A stretch of DNA of 64,000 nt. It comes from Telmatactis stephensoni (lineage: Eukaryota; Cnidaria; Anthozoa; Actiniaria; Isophelliidae). Under the pieces are notes generated by a model, which saw only the letters and a list, made by a program, of their open reading frames with translations, did no database searches and was not told the origin of the DNA. Location: assembly GCA_029948255.1 (NCBI GenBank), contig JALIZF010001531.1, positions 248,001 to 312,000 of the forward strand. The letters run 5' to 3'. This document shows, one piece after another, positions 11,563 through 25,084 of this stretch (positions within the stretch are counted from its first letter, which is position 1; each line of letters starts with the position of its first letter). The position numbers were made by a program, and so were the translations under genes.

Positions 11563-12129
11563 TGAACAACTATGAGCTGAAAATAAACCTCTCCGCCCAC
11601 CATAAGGGTGGGATAGTGGATAACAATTTATATTGGAACAAGAACAACTAGGCAACTGGGTGGGGTGAATTGATATTTTGAAGAAGGCTCCAAAATTAGC
11701 CTATTGTGTTTTTCACTAGTATTTTACAATTCCAAGTTTGAGTCTCAACTGTTTGGCATTACATATGTCTTGGATTCCATGTTTGCCAATAATTTTGCCG
11801 CTTAAATATGTTTTAAGCTCATTATTCAGCAGAATCATTGTGGTTTACAAATTCTGCATAACCTGGCCATGTAGCTTGAAAGAACACAAATAATTTAAAA
11901 TGGTATTAAGCCTGAACCATAACGACGTTTCAAACCTCTATACACCACAATCCTTTTTTCAAGTATCTACTGTTCATTGACTGTAGTGTTTGTATTCTCT
12001 AGGGAATTTCAAATTAGAACATGAAGAGGATTCTTGTATAGATAGAGGTATAAAACATCATTATGCTTTAGGCTTATTCTAGAAGTGTTAAATGTTTCAG
12101 TTTATTTTAATGCACTTAATGCCTTTTTA
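11563..12129. other. Element B interior between the Kolobok and integrase/HECT insertions
   Basis: No gene, repeat or RNA recognised. By position this is part of the non-coding tail of element B. Confidence 0.4.
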
Positions 12130-12830
12130 TGGCGCATGATTGGGGTCAAAATTACTTGTCTTGTTCAGATTCATTTTGAGTTGCGAAATGACAACGTCAA
12201 ACAGTAATGACTTGTTAAATAAAACGTATTTCGAAGTTTTGACTTTTAAAACCCCATCTTCGTCCTCCGATGGACTTGCGAAAACTATTCTTCTTGTCCC
12301 GCGATCGACTTGCAAAAACGATATTCAATCTTGTCCCATGATCAACTTGCAAAAATGATATTCAGTCTTGTCCTGCTATCGACTTGCATTAAATATTCTA
12401 GTCGTGCTGCGATCGACTTGCGAAAAACTATTCTTCTTGTCCCGTGATCAACTTGCGAAAATATTTTTCTTGTCGCGATTGACTTTTAAATATTCTAGTC
12501 GTGCTGTGATCGACTTGCGAAAAACTATTCTTCTTGTCCCACGATCAACTTGCAAAAATATTTTTCTTGTCGCGATCGACTTTATAAAAATTATATTGTT
12601 CTCATACTCTGATCGACTTGCAAAGATTATTTTTGATTTTTAAAGCGGTATTTCAATTATTTTCTCCTCTCGACCGAGGATTCGAACTCGTACCCTTTAT
12701 TACAATCTGCTGTAATGCACAAGAGCCAAGAGCTGAGCTCGCATGAGCTGCGAAGGTTATTTTTCTCGTCCAACTGCAAGTGCGATCGACTTGCAAAAAT
12801 GATATTCAGGTCTTGTCTTGCGATCGACTT
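12130..12830. repeat. Left long terminal inverted repeat with subterminal array
   Basis: After about 130 unique bases the repeat becomes an array of 12-15 imperfect units centred on GATCGACTTGCAAAAA, spaced about 20-60 bases and interleaved with TTCTTCTTGTCCC or ATATTTTTCTTGTCG. A stretch at about 12655-12760, read on the minus strand, has a tRNA-like B box (GAGTTCGAATCC) preceded by an A-box-like GAGCTCAGCTCTTGG. Arrays like this often act as transposase-binding sites. Confidence 0.85.
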
Positions 12831-13011
12831 GCAAAAACTAGTTTTACTTTGATAGAGTATTTTGATCACGCGGGGGTTCCAGTCCCTTTCTCGTTCGACT
12901 TTCGAACCACAAAACATGCAACACGCAATTTGACTTTTAAAATAACAACCAGGCGTTCCTATCCCAACCCGAAAAGCAAGCCATTAGTCCTGGGTTCTAG
13001 TAGGTTCAAAA

Positions 13012-15500
13012 ATGGCGGAGGAAGAGCAGAGTTTGTTCCTGCGTAACATAAAGCTTGTTCTTTTGGATCTGTCCAGGAGATTGCAACAAGATATGAGCGA
13101 AGACGTAGCGGATTATGTGTATTTTAGAATTCAACAAATTGTCACGCCATTTATCACGTCTTGCCTTTGTAAATAATATATACGATTCAGTTCGAGAAAA
13201 TCTCAACCAGATCAGCATTTTTTGTCAAGGGTCGAGCAAACGTGGACGTCGACATTTTCACAGCTACCTACCAGCCAGCCTGGAAGAATTGGTCGTCCTA
13301 GATTTGAAATCGCAAAGGAGCAACTGGAATACCTTGTTGAGAACGAACTAACAATCCCCGACATCGCTCAGGCACTTGGCGTGTCTGTGAGCACCATAAA
13401 GAGACGTATGCGAAGTCATGGGATATCTATAACCGACAGAAGAACCACCATTACCGATGGTGACCTTGATAGCCAAGTCAGAGATATTCAGCGATCAATT
13501 CCAAATGCAGGGTACCGAAGGGTACATTCCCAGTTATCCTTGCGTGGCATCATTGTCTCTCAGTTGCGAGTGCGAGAATCTATGCAGCGAATAGATTCCG
13601 AGGGAGTAGCAAGGAGATGGCTGTCACTGACCCCTAGAGCAGTTTATTGTGTCAGTGGTCCATTGGCCTTGTGGCATATAGATGGCAACCACAAGCTTAT
13701 CAGGTAGAGGACATAAAAATCGTTTGAGCTTGATTGCTGTCAAATTCTTTGCTTGTAATGTATGATTACCTTCTAATCCCCAGCATGTTTTCTACCTTGG
13801 AGCCAGCCAGGAGTGCATTTTTGGAGGGGTGCACACACACACCCTCCTGAGATGACTTTGCACCCTTTAATTCTCAGTCATACTCTGCATGGTTTCTTAA
13901 TACCATAACAACTCACCCCCTCCTAAAGATAACCCTGGTACTGCCCTTGGGACCAAACATAACTGTCTTTAACAACAGGGTGGCCACTGTGGCCTCTGTA
14001 GAACTTAACAGGGGAAAGCATGGGAAGTTAGTCTTATCTAGAACCCCGCTGGGGTCTAAGATTTATTCAAAACATTCTGCCTGGGTCAGGGAGTGTGAGT
14101 TTCAATATTGACTTTAGTGATTTTTGTGCTGATGGACCATTCACATTCCCTCTGTCAGCAAGTACAGGCGACTTTCAAAAATGGTGGCCTAGTACATGAG
14201 AACGAGGCCACAAAGGCCTTGTTACCAGAAAATAAGCATGGTGACACTTCTATTGCTATCAAAGATCATGTGTTCCTCTTCCTTTGGAGGCCTTTCTGGC
14301 CTTTTTCTCGTAAACAATGAGCCCGTTTTGGAAAGTCATCTGTGCATACATTCAAAACTAAGGCAATTTTAGATAAAATGTTCAGTGAGACAAATATTTG
14401 AGGGAACTATAAAAATCTTATTGTTGGGTTTGTCTCCAATTATTGTTATATAGATGGAGAATAGTTGTGCATGGTGGTGTTGATGGCTTTACTAGACTCC
14501 CTGTGTACCTTAAAGCTGGGAACAATAACAAGGCAGAAACTGTGCTTGGCCTTTTCCTTCAAGCTGTAGCTGAGTTTGGGCTTCCCTCTAGAGTCAGATC
14601 AGACAAAGGTGGTGAAAATGTTGATGTCTCGATGTATATGCTTCAGCACCCACAACGAGGCCCTGGAAGAGGAAGTATGATTGCAGGCCGTAGCATACAT
14701 AACCAGAGAATTGAGCGCCTATGGAGAGATGTGTTCGAGGGTGTTCTCTACATATATTACCAGTTGTTTTATCATTTAGAGGAAAATGGCCTGCTTGACC
14801 CATCCAACTCTGTCCATTTGTTTGCCTTACACTATGTCTATCTGGAGCGTATTAATCGTCACCTAAATGTATGGAGAGCTGGATACATCAGGCACAGGAT
14901 TAGGACAGCTGGTAATAGAACACCAATGCAGCTATACATTCTTGGGCTATTGAGACTCAGAGGTACAGAATCAACTGTAGCAGTAGAAATGTATGAACCC
15001 AGGACACAAGTAAGTGTGCTTTACTTGTCATGAGTTATAGGGGCTGGGTGGGCTTGAGTAATAAGGGAGATGGGTAATTGTTTTCATGGGCATAAGCAGG
15101 AATGGGCTAAGGAAAATGCATGCACATTCTTTGGCATAAACACACACACACAACAAAACTTGCCTGCACAAAATGAACTTTCCAAGTCACTCCCCTGTAG
15201 TTTATGACCAAGCATGTTTGTGAATTATAAGTAAACATGCATTAGCTGACATAAAATTTTATTTATTTTTACCATAAGGAAGAAATTGAACAATATGGCA
15301 TTGATTGGGATGGGCCCTCTACAGGTGATGACACAGAGTATGATTGGGTAATAGTGCCAGAAATTGCAACACCTCTTAACTTGGCTCAACATCAAGAAAT
15401 GTCTACTTTAATAGATCCATTGAGATCAAGTGACAGTTATGGCATTGACATCTACATGGAAGTTATTTCATTTGTCAACAGCAACTGTTCTTCTAATTGA
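13012..15500 (+). CDS. IS3-like integrase/DDE transposase, three or four exons
   Basis: Confident exons are about 13222-13706, 14454-15009 and 15279-15500, with matching phases. The upstream ATG at 13012 opens a short frame ('[12 protein letters not shown]') that must join by an intron or a frameshift near 13175-13222. Domains in order: an amino part with the helix-turn-helix '[19 protein letters not shown]'; an IS3-type second helix region '[14 protein letters not shown]'; then the rve-like core with candidate catalytic residues in 'WHIDGNHK' (D), 'VRSDKGGEN' (D) and '[11 protein letters not shown]' (E). The carboxy tail 'YGIDWDGP' is acidic and ends at a natural stop. The catalytic domain has no break, so this copy may have been active recently. 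It probably recognises the long TIRs. Confidence 0.82.
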
Positions 15501-15567
15501 TCTTAGATAGCAATGGAGATTAGAATTATTGTGAAGGAATGTAAATTGCTCATATTATAACAATTTG

Positions 15568-15930
15568 GGGGAGGGGACTCGGAAAAGGAGAAGGTTGGGG
15601 ATGCTTGTCCTACATTTTAGGGGTCAAAATTAGTGAACTGGTACCTTAGAAGGGGTCTCAAATTTTATTGGACTGCCAGAGACTAAGCTGGTACCTGTTT
15701 TAGGGCATTCAATAAGGTAAATAAGATACTTACAGCTAGTTTTAATCATGTGACTTTTGTCTGTTAACACTTATCCATAGGGAATTTACATGTTAATCTC
15801 TCTATAGTGCAAGATTCACATCATTTTGTTTTTGAGTTGGTACCTTCAGGGATAAAAATCATGTTGCAACACCCACCAATGTTTTAATTTAATGACAAGC
15901 ATCCCCAATCTTTTATTGACAGGAGGCCTT
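15568..15930. repeat. Decayed second copy of the G-run MITE
   Basis: It begins GGGGGAGGGGACTC with GGGGATGCTTGTC nearby and ends with the inverse (GACAAGCATCCCC ... AGGAGGCC). Internal ACTGGTACCTTAGAAGGGG-like blocks match the CCCCTAAAAGGTACC motif of the copy at 6792. It lies between the two convergent genes of the integrase/HECT element. Confidence 0.7.
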
Positions 15931-16162
15931 GGGCATATTTCTACCTTTCTATTTAGTCCATGAATAGCTAGAAACTTATAGACAACCAGTCTGTGTTTGT
16001 TGCCTGTGTTGTCTGTGTCACTTGAGTGTTCCCAGAGGTCATAATTTGACATATAATTAGCCAGTCTTCATGGGTTTCATCTTGAAATTGCCAGAACAAA
16101 CAATTTCCTAACAAGTCATCTTTAATCAGTTGTCAGTCAGTTGAATACAGTCTGTATATACC

Positions 16163-16422
16163 ATATACACCTATTTCAATAAAGGTTGTCAGAGCTAAAG
16201 GCGATAGGCAATAGGAGATAGGTCATTCAAACTCCGACGTAATCATGCAAGCAGTTTTAAAAACACCTTCGTTGTTCCGTTCATTTTGCTCCAAACATTG
16301 GATATGTCTGATTGTTGACTTTCCTAATAAAAACAAATAGAAAACCCAACCATGAATAGTGGAATGACCTATCACCTATCACCTTTAGCTCCATGACAAC
16401 CATTTTTAAAATAGGTGTATAT
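16163..16422. repeat. 260-bp MITE with about 45-bp TIRs
   Basis: The left end ATATACACCTATTT...GGTTGTCA...GCTAAAGG is mirrored at the right end as CCTTTAGCTCCATGACAACC...GGTGTATAT. It is non-coding. A lone half-copy of the same left end occurs at about 7824 inside the Kolobok element (ATATATACACCTATTTC). The rest of 15931-16919 shows nothing else. Confidence 0.78.
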
Positions 16423-16919
16423 CATGCCTAAACAAAGTTTTTCTCATTAGATTTTATTCATTTCTGACTAAAAAGGATCATTTCTTGTCTTGAATTTTCT
16501 CATGTACATAATTTATCAAAAGATAATCAACATTCTATTATAAAACATTAATTGCAATTAAATACTACACATCGCCTGGCTACAGTAATACAATTAACAA
16601 CAAAACATGCATCAAGTTACTTGCATTCTAGTCTAAAAGACGTGTGATTTAAATCAAGTAACATGCATCCTAATAATGATAAACACATTTCAATCAAGTT
16701 GGCAAAACTTGTCAATTTCAAAAATGTCTTGGTACCACACTAGCTAATTGACTTTGAACAGTAACATTCATCAAATAATGTGCATTATTCCTTTGCCCGT
16801 GAAAGAAATATAGCTGAATATTTAGTTCGTTGTAGTTGATAATGGTTTAGATTCTACTACCATGTCAACCATTTTTTCACAAGCAAACTACAATGATCAT
16901 TGTCAAATTGCTACTAACA

Positions 16920-19900
16920 TTAGAGGACATTAAAAGCTCCCCCTCCTGGATCGCAGACAGCTTTCATTGCCAACTGGAAATCCTCATACGATGTAAATTT
17001 CTTGGGAAGGTGAAGCTCAAGAAGACATGTGGAAGCAAAAATGCATTCCCCTTCATCACTGAACATCACAGATATGTGTCCTTGTGGCAAAAGGTATGAT
17101 CCAGTAACAAATCGGGTTAAGTTTTGTAGATCTATATTAAAAAACTAGGCATTAGACTAATAGTACTGCATTTCTACAGCAACTCATAAGGGATTGAAAC
17201 GTGTAACAACAATACATTTCTTTGGTACCATGCTCCGGTATTCAAATGAGCAAAACAAGCGTTTTATGACCATATTTGGTAATGATATCAACCTTCACAA
17301 ATGGTGGAGCAAATGTTGCTCACTTTCCAGCTGCTGATAGTGATCAAATCATGTTCCAAACGAAAAATAATTTTAGTTCAAAGTAACTGACAAAATTGTG
17401 AAGACTCACAGCCCATGCCAGGGCAATTTTCTGGTAAGGTAACATTTGATTTGTCACCTCAAATGCGAAGTAATTTTACAGAGATTTTACACTTTACATT
17501 AGTCATTATTTAAAAAATTCAAATAAATAGAAGCGCTTAGGTAGAATACTAAATACGTTGTTTATTTATTTGTTCTGAATGTGGTTTAAAGTAGCTGAAA
17601 GAGCGATAAAATGCTTTGTAAATCCACTCACGGTTGGCCTTGAGAACTACACATTTGGAGCTGATCGTGAACTTTATTTTCAGAGTACGAAGTTGCACCT
17701 TAGGATGTCGAAAGTCATAAAAAATGCAAAATATACTTTAATAATGACCGAAAAATTACAAATAAAAGCTACAAAATATATTTTAGGCCAAGTTTTCATT
17801 TCCCAAATATGGTCAAAAAGCACCTTTGCCTCATTTGCATAATTTGAATATTCCAGAGCATGGGACCCGTGCTAACGTTTCAATCCCCTTATGAGTTTCT
17901 GATGTCTATTAAACTGCACATGGGCATTAAAGTCTCATCAGATGCAATAGGGGTATCTATTAGATCCTGTTGTGGATCTTAGTGTACATGTAGTTTTGCA
18001 AAATAACAATTGAGTACATTTAATAATTAAAATCATTGCATGTGCATTGTGTGGTTGATACAATGGTATTACTCTGACTGATAATTTTTCACTGTGCAAC
18101 GTACCTTCAATTGAACATTCGTTGATGTATTTTAGCAAGTAGTCACGGGTTTCACAGACTCCATTTTCCGGAAATCGTAAACAAGATATTACCCCAGTTA
18201 AATCTTTGCTGGAACATAGGAATAGATTCTCAAACACTGTAGGTGTTGTAGCCATCTCTTTCAAGATGTTTAGGGTCTGGAGGCCCTTCCTCAATTGATC
18301 AAGTACAACTGTTTTCTTGTTAAGCACAGTATGAAGCATCAAGCTTTCCACCAGAAGCTGCCTGTTACTAACCTAATAAGACAATTTGAAAACATTTGCC
18401 CAACAATCTGAAAAATATAACTTGTTCACATGAAAATTGATATTTACTATTTGTTTATTAACCAGTTTGCCAGTCGCCTTGCCAGTCTCCTAAGAACACT
18501 TGGCAATTGCCTGGATTGGTTAAAAAAATAAGTTTTACCATAATTCAACATGATTCTAATGACCATTGCCAGCTATAATAAAGACAATTTGCCATAAAAG
18601 TTACAGCCTGTTTTTATGTTGTTTATTCACATATATACCAAATTAATAATCATGATCATGATGATGGAATGCACATATTTGCACAAATTATTTACACTGT
18701 CTAAACAAATCTAAATGCCCTTAACAGAGAAACAAAACTACAGATGTTTTCATTTATGTAATGATCAGAAATATGTTACTCACTGATGAGGAACATCCAG
18801 CATCTGAGAGTAGAGTTAGAAACTCATCATCCTTTTGCAATTCATCAATTTCTTCATTCTTCCCATCCATTAACTATTGAAATTTTAAAATCACACAAAC
18901 AATTTCAGCTTCATTTTGTATCAACAATCTTAGATTGTTGATACAAAATGAAGCTGAAATTGTTTGTGTGATATTGTTGATCACATTAAAGCAGCATCGT
19001 TTCAGTTAAATTAACTGAAACGATGCTGCTTTAATGTGATCAACATTACAGCAAAAACAGTTGCAATAGGCATGCAGAGATTACAAAATAGCCTCAGCTC
19101 ATACCCCTTTCACCTGATTAGTTGGACGGTCTGAAAAACCCAAAACCTTCAATATAATAGAAAGTTTGCAACTGACAGTCGTGATACAAGGGTTTTTACT
19201 GTAGCAACAAATATAAATACTAAATGCAAACACGTAAATAAAAAAAATATAGAGACAAAGAATTATAAAATGATATAAATAACAATGTATAAAATTGTCT
19301 GAAGGGCTTATTAAAGAAAACTTGAAGTTGAAGTTAACTTGTTATTAACTTGTTATTAAAATCCACAGAACCAAAAAAGTGAAAGACAAAATTTGGACTT
19401 CAAAAAATCCTTCCCTGGGATCTAACTCACATTACACTACCTTTTGAATAAGAGCAGCAACTTTTTCATCCTTTACATCAGAAATACAGCAGTATCCAAC
19501 AGCCTTTGACACATCTCCTGTAACCACATACCAGAAAGCTGGAGGAGAAAGGTAGGGAAACCCAATACCACATTGGCTGATAGAGTGGGCTATCATTTTC
19601 CCTATAGCATCAAAAATGGCGGAGTACACAATTTGTGCTGAATACCTAGGCATTAATCGCCCAGGTGGTCCTTCAAATAGATCGAGGTTCAGGCTATTGT
19701 CATCATGAGTGAGTTCTTGGAAGACCCTTGTAAAAAACTTTTTCTTCGGACCACCTACATCCAGTGCTGGCTGGTTGCCGAACTTCACTGTTAATGGTCG
19801 TGTTTCATCAAATGCTGGATTTTTGTAGACTAGCATAGCATCTACCAAGGCTGTTTTCTCATCAACAGTCACAGCGAAGTCAGGACCAGTGAGTTTTTTG

Positions 19901-22900
19901 TAAAGTTTTTTAAAATGCTTGATAAGTCATTGTCTGTGAACATAAAACAATATGAAATTTAATAAGGATAAAACTGAACTTATGTACCTGCATGTATGCC
20001 AAACATTCTCCTCAGAGATTGTTTCCTTTACTAAATCTTGGCTCAGACAAAACTGCTATTGCAAGGAACATTGGCATTTAACCTTTGACAGTACTTAATG
20101 CCCATCAGATTCCTCACATTAATCAAGTCTGCAAGACTGCTTTTTATCACCTTCGTCATATTTCCCAAATGAGATAATATAATTATATCTGTTGGTAAAT
20201 ATATTATTATATGTTATTTATTGGGCAAGTCAGGGCTCCCAAAAGCGCTGCTGTACCCAGGCTTAATTTCTATACAGTATAGACAAATTGGAAAATCAAT
20301 CAGTTAATAAAATATGAGAATTGGTGACATTGGACTAGGTGTAGGTCAGGGATGATGATGAGGCCAACTATAAGCAGTGAATTGATTAATGAGTTCATTG
20401 GTAGATGACCTTGATTATTGTTTTGGATACTTTTAATAAAAAAATATCATTAGTTCCCTGCTAGTAGAGTCTGCCACAGGTAAATTCTGACTGGACAAAG
20501 TCAGAAATTAGCTATTTTTATCATCATCATCATTATCATCATCATCATCATTATTATTATTATTAATATTATTATAAAATTATTATTATTATTATTATTA
20601 CCTATTATCTATTATCTAAGATAAACTGCATTGGCTGTGCTTTCCATGTTCTACCAAATTGACTCATATAAGCACTTCCTGATAAAATGCCACCCTCAAT
20701 TTTGCATCTGAGATCAAAATTATTAAATAAATAAGCTCACACACCCTTGAATAAGTGCCACATTTTATTTACTTATTCATACAATGCAATAATGTGGAAC
20801 TTATATTTGAAGCTTAACCGGATCTCTTGAAGTATTAATAAAAGGATAAAAACAACTGCTTATAGTACAACTCAAAATTGAAATATTGTAAAAGATGATG
20901 ACATGTCAATTAACATTAACATTAACATTAACTTTGTTGTTTAGATTTGTTAACCTATCAATTGAATCATTTATAATAAATATGCTAGCTGCATGTTTCC
21001 AGCTAAAACTTAATTAAGAGAGGATTTTTTTCAAGTTCGAGCAGTGAACGACAAAAACTCCTGAGCTGAAGAATAGCTGTTGTACAAAACTAAAATCATT
21101 TCTGTCTGAAAGTTTAAGTTGTTTGTAAGTAGTTTTGGCCGATGAAAGTTGAATCAAAGTGTTAATCCAAAGCGAAAATTTGGACCGAAAATGAGGTTTA
21201 CTGTAGGCCTTCATTTGCTCATTTGCTATATGTTTTCTTCATATTCAGCTTGAAAAAGCTTAATCCCAACACAACGTCAAGAAAAAGTCTTTGTACAATT
21301 CAAAACTCCGTTTTAAACAGGTATTTTATCTTGGTACATCAGTTTTTAACCGGTAGAAAAAGTATTTGAGTCACTTAATCCAGAATGAAAATTTGGATTA
21401 AAACTCGCACAAAGGTTTAGTTTTTGGCGCTTTTCGCCATTATTGCTCGTCATTGGAAAAAATCTCCTCTTAACATGAAAATTAGCCTTACTGTAATTGG
21501 TATACCTGTATTGTCTGAAATTTTGTTGCACTGACCAACACTCCAAACAGGATGCATCATCTTCTGAGTCATTGTCACCTAAGAAGTTCAATAAAAGGGT
21601 TGTTTTTGACAATGTGATGTCATATGTTCTCATATTTACAATAAAAAATTACACGATAAATATAATTATATGACTATACAAGATTTGAGCCAAGACCTTT
21701 TCCATCCCTATGCTGGTATAATTACACACAACCACCTTGACCTCTATATACTGGTCTTACAAGTCATTTGATTGAAATCTTTAAATTAACAGTTTCAGTA
21801 CATTACATTTATTTAATACACTGTAAATCAAGAATTAAAAAGCACTTGTTTACAATTTCCTTCAGTCTGGGATTTGAAAACAATGAATTCTTATGCATTT
21901 TTAAGTGTACCCTGTCACATATTAACCAGAGTACCCCTAGGGGTATACAGTAGGTTCTGCTGGGCAACAATTACGGTCATTGTGATGGTGCTTGTAGTAC
22001 ATGTTATTTACCACTTAGTATGATATCAGTTTCAATGCAATACCATATGGTAAAAGATTTACACCCACTACTGCATGGTTCCTGAGTGCATAAGTAGAGG
22101 ATTATGCTTACAGTACCTGTTGGGTCTTTGAGCAGTGCATCTGCAACTAAGTTGATATCTCCATTTACTCTTTCCAATGCTTGTTCAATTTCACATAGAG
22201 GAGTGTCAGGAAAAAGTTGCTGGAGGTGATTGACTGAAGACATTGATAATTCATTATTTATGGTAATCTTTATATTGAATTAATTGCGGAAATGGTTGGT
22301 AATTTTTATATTGAATTAATTGTGGGATCCATAAATGAGGACTGGATTTGGGTATTATTCATAACATCTGATTTTTTTGTTTGTTTGTTTGTTTGTTTAT
22401 AATTGAAGCATTTCAAATTGTGAAAAAGCATCTTTTGTTTAATCTATATAAACCTAATTGCAAAAACATTGGTGTAGAAAATAAACTAAAAAAACAATAA
22501 TGGGAACAAATTAATTAACATGGCAATTATTAGAGAAAGAAAAATTGAATATATTTGCCATGTATAATTAGTTCCTCTCAAAAAAAGTTTTTTGCTATAT
22601 TATGCCAGATGTTTGCAATAAAGTGTAGAGTAATAAATAACAAACCTGAACTGGTTGATGATGATGATGATGATGATGTGCTTGCAGTGGTGCAAAACTG
22701 CTGAATTCCCTGTCTCCTGTAATGAGCCATATATTTACAAATTAAAAATATATAGTGGACTATCATGATAAATATATTTTTACCACATGTATGCCATATT
22801 AGCACCTATATATTTGCAAATATTATTACATTACCTAAACAATGGTAACAAGTGGTACATTGTAACAGAGTATACTTAAAAACACTGCGAGACTATTGAC

Positions 22901-24968
22901 TAAATGCTACCATTGATAAGTCTTAGTCAGCTAACCTATTTGTTGTCCCTGATGAGGAACTTCCAGGGCAGTTCAGGTTGTGGGTAGAAAATTCTACCAT
23001 GGCAAAATTCTGAGTTGCAATTTATGCACTTCACCATTATGTCATCTTTATCCTGGTTCTATTAAAATTTTAAAAAGGTGAACATGTCAGTATTAATCAC
23101 ACGATCAAAACTTCTTTGAATCCCTGACACAGAGGAAGTCTACAGTCCCAACCCAGGCCTCAATCGTTTTACCCTGCTTGGCATGTGGCTTGACAATAAT
23201 TAGCTTTTCGTTTTGCACATTCATTAAATTAATGTATTATTTGTCCTAAAATATCGTTTTATGTAACAATGAAAATATCACGTTTTTACCCACAATGCAA
23301 TTGGAAGTATGTGGTTGACGTTTGAACTTGAAATGATGTCAGCTCATGGCATACAAAGCATATTGTATACACAGTCTTATGGACACACAGCCTTCTCAAT
23401 TTTCACTCCTCCCCACTCCAGCCTCTTCAATGCATTTGATCTGGTTCCAGGTGATCATCATGGGATGGATTTTTTTGCTCAATGACCATATAATGTGCTT
23501 TAATTGGCGAATTCACTTTGCTCAGATCACTTGGGTGGTGGTTGTTTGCCCTCCCCTTCCTTAATACCTTATATTTTAGTCAATTGAGTACATTGTATTC
23601 ATGAGTTAAGATATAAGATGTGTAATAAATTGATAGCTGTGAAAATTTGTCACATAGCCTACTTTGAACACATTCATGGATTTTCATATGCCTTTGCAAA
23701 CAGAGCACATCTATTTCAGTCTGACAATAAGATTTTCTTCTGAGTTAGACATTACTTAAGTCTTCCATATTATTTTGATAGTTAGACAATGTAGGTTGTT
23801 CTGATCAGCAAATAATGAACTGTCATAAGCAATATAATTTGAATCTCTTCAAATTTGAAACTGGATGGCCCCCACCCCCTGGAACTTCCAATTTTTTTCC
23901 ATGCAAACTCTGTGATTTTATTCTTGTTCTGACTCCTCTCCCCTCCAAAATGTCCAATTCCCTCCATGGCTGGGAATAGATATTTTCTGCCATTCTTTAC
24001 ATTTCAGCATATGATAGTGAGCACCTCCATAGGAGGCTAGATATTGCATGAACATTTTATGCTATTGAACAGTGTGACTAGATCGACTCTAAATAACTGT
24101 AAAATGAAAATAAAGAAATAAAGAAATTAAAAAATAAAGAAATATATATATATGCTCTACATCTTCCAGAGTTATATCTCAAATATTTTATAAATATATA
24201 TAATTTGGTTGATGCCACCTATTCAAGGACTCTCAGGTTTCTTACCTTGTCGGGGGGTCCGGGTGTTTTGACTGTCTCGTTCACACTGTTTGGCAATGCA
24301 ATGTCTTTTTGTAGTGGGCAGAGACACCCCTTGGCTTGTCCGAGAGCACTTTTTAGAAACTCTACGGAAAATCCGTGTGATGGCATGGGAATTTTGAGGA
24401 GGGCCTTGGAGCGTCCCTCGCCACACCGCAGCAATTCGTATCCGAGTTCCCCCAACTGTGGAAAGGTTCCCACAATTGCCTCGTGAACTTGAGGGCCGTG
24501 TGCATATTTTGGAAACTCAATTTTCCGTTCACCAAGACCATTCAACGATAATTCGATTCGTTGACTGGCGGATGGAGGATGGTTTTGCGAGATCGATGCC
24601 AGGCACATGAACGCCCTTGTCCACGTTTGCCCTGTTCGAGCATAAGGGCTGTAGCAGCGCGTACTTGGAGTGGGAAAATTAGTCCCTCTTCCTCCACGGC
24701 TTGCCCTACAAGAGGCCGAGGGACGGAAGCCAAATATTCGGCAGTGTTCATCTTGAACTGCATTTATAGCAGCTGCCGGAGGAGCGCTGTTGATTGTTGC
24801 AGTTGACCCCGTCACTGACGTCGCTGTCGTCGTTATAGATACAGACTGACTTGTTGAGCTACTTGACTGTGTTGAGGTACTATTTTGTATCCGGTCCGCT
24901 GTCTGAATGAGGCGCTGGGCGCACTCTCTCAAGAGATTATGAAAGGAACCTTCGTTTGAAGGATTCAT
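16920..24968 (-). CDS. HECT-type E3 ubiquitin-ligase-like protein with zinc finger and CUE-like domain, encoded by the integrase element
   Basis: Predicted minus-strand exons: 24968-24246, 23058-22936, 22716-22646, 22233-22117, 21578-21506, about 19933-19441, 18873-18784, 18361-18105 and 17080-16920. Exon 1 is Ser/Thr-rich, then holds a basic segment. Exon 2 carries a 'VKCINCNSEF' CxxC finger but needs a one-base shift to run into 'THNLNCPGSSSS'. Exon 4 is CUE-like ('LQQLFPDTPLCEIEQALERV...ALL'), a ubiquitin-binding fold. The HECT N-lobe has 'PALDVGGPKKKFFTRVFQEL'. The last exon is the C-lobe with the catalytic cysteine in 'FASTCLLELHLPKKF' (codon 17025-17027). A frame problem remains near 19920. 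HECT enzymes form a thioester with ubiquitin; why a transposon carries one is unknown. Confidence 0.72.
18890..18972. repeat. Perfect palindrome, 41-nt arms, 1-nt centre
   Basis: 18890-18930 and 18932-18972 are exact reverse complements around a single base. It lies in an intron of the HECT gene, immediately next to a second perfect palindrome. Confidence 0.95.
18975..19045. repeat. Perfect palindrome, 35-nt arms, 1-nt centre
   Basis: 18975-19009 and 19011-19045 are exact reverse complements; the outer ends read TGTTGATCACATTAAAGC. It starts two bases after the previous palindrome ends. Confidence 0.95.
20519..20605. repeat. CAT/ATT trinucleotide microsatellite
   Basis: A run of TCATCATCA units passing into TTATTATTA units, in the long intron of the HECT gene. 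The intronic stretch 19934-21500 holds nothing else I recognise. Confidence 0.9.
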
Positions 24969-25084
24969 TTAGATTTTTAAAAAAGAAGATCGATGGAGAC
25001 ACCTGTACTACACATAGACATGGAATATAAAACATGTGCTTCGTTGTCACGTGACTCTTCGGTCTCAGGAACGCCTGGTCGATA

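Noticed and set aside
12127..12643. Frames with 'STCEKLFFLSRDQLAK'-type repeats
   Set aside because: Products of the GATCGACTTGC array in the TIR, mirrored at 25269-25754; not genes.
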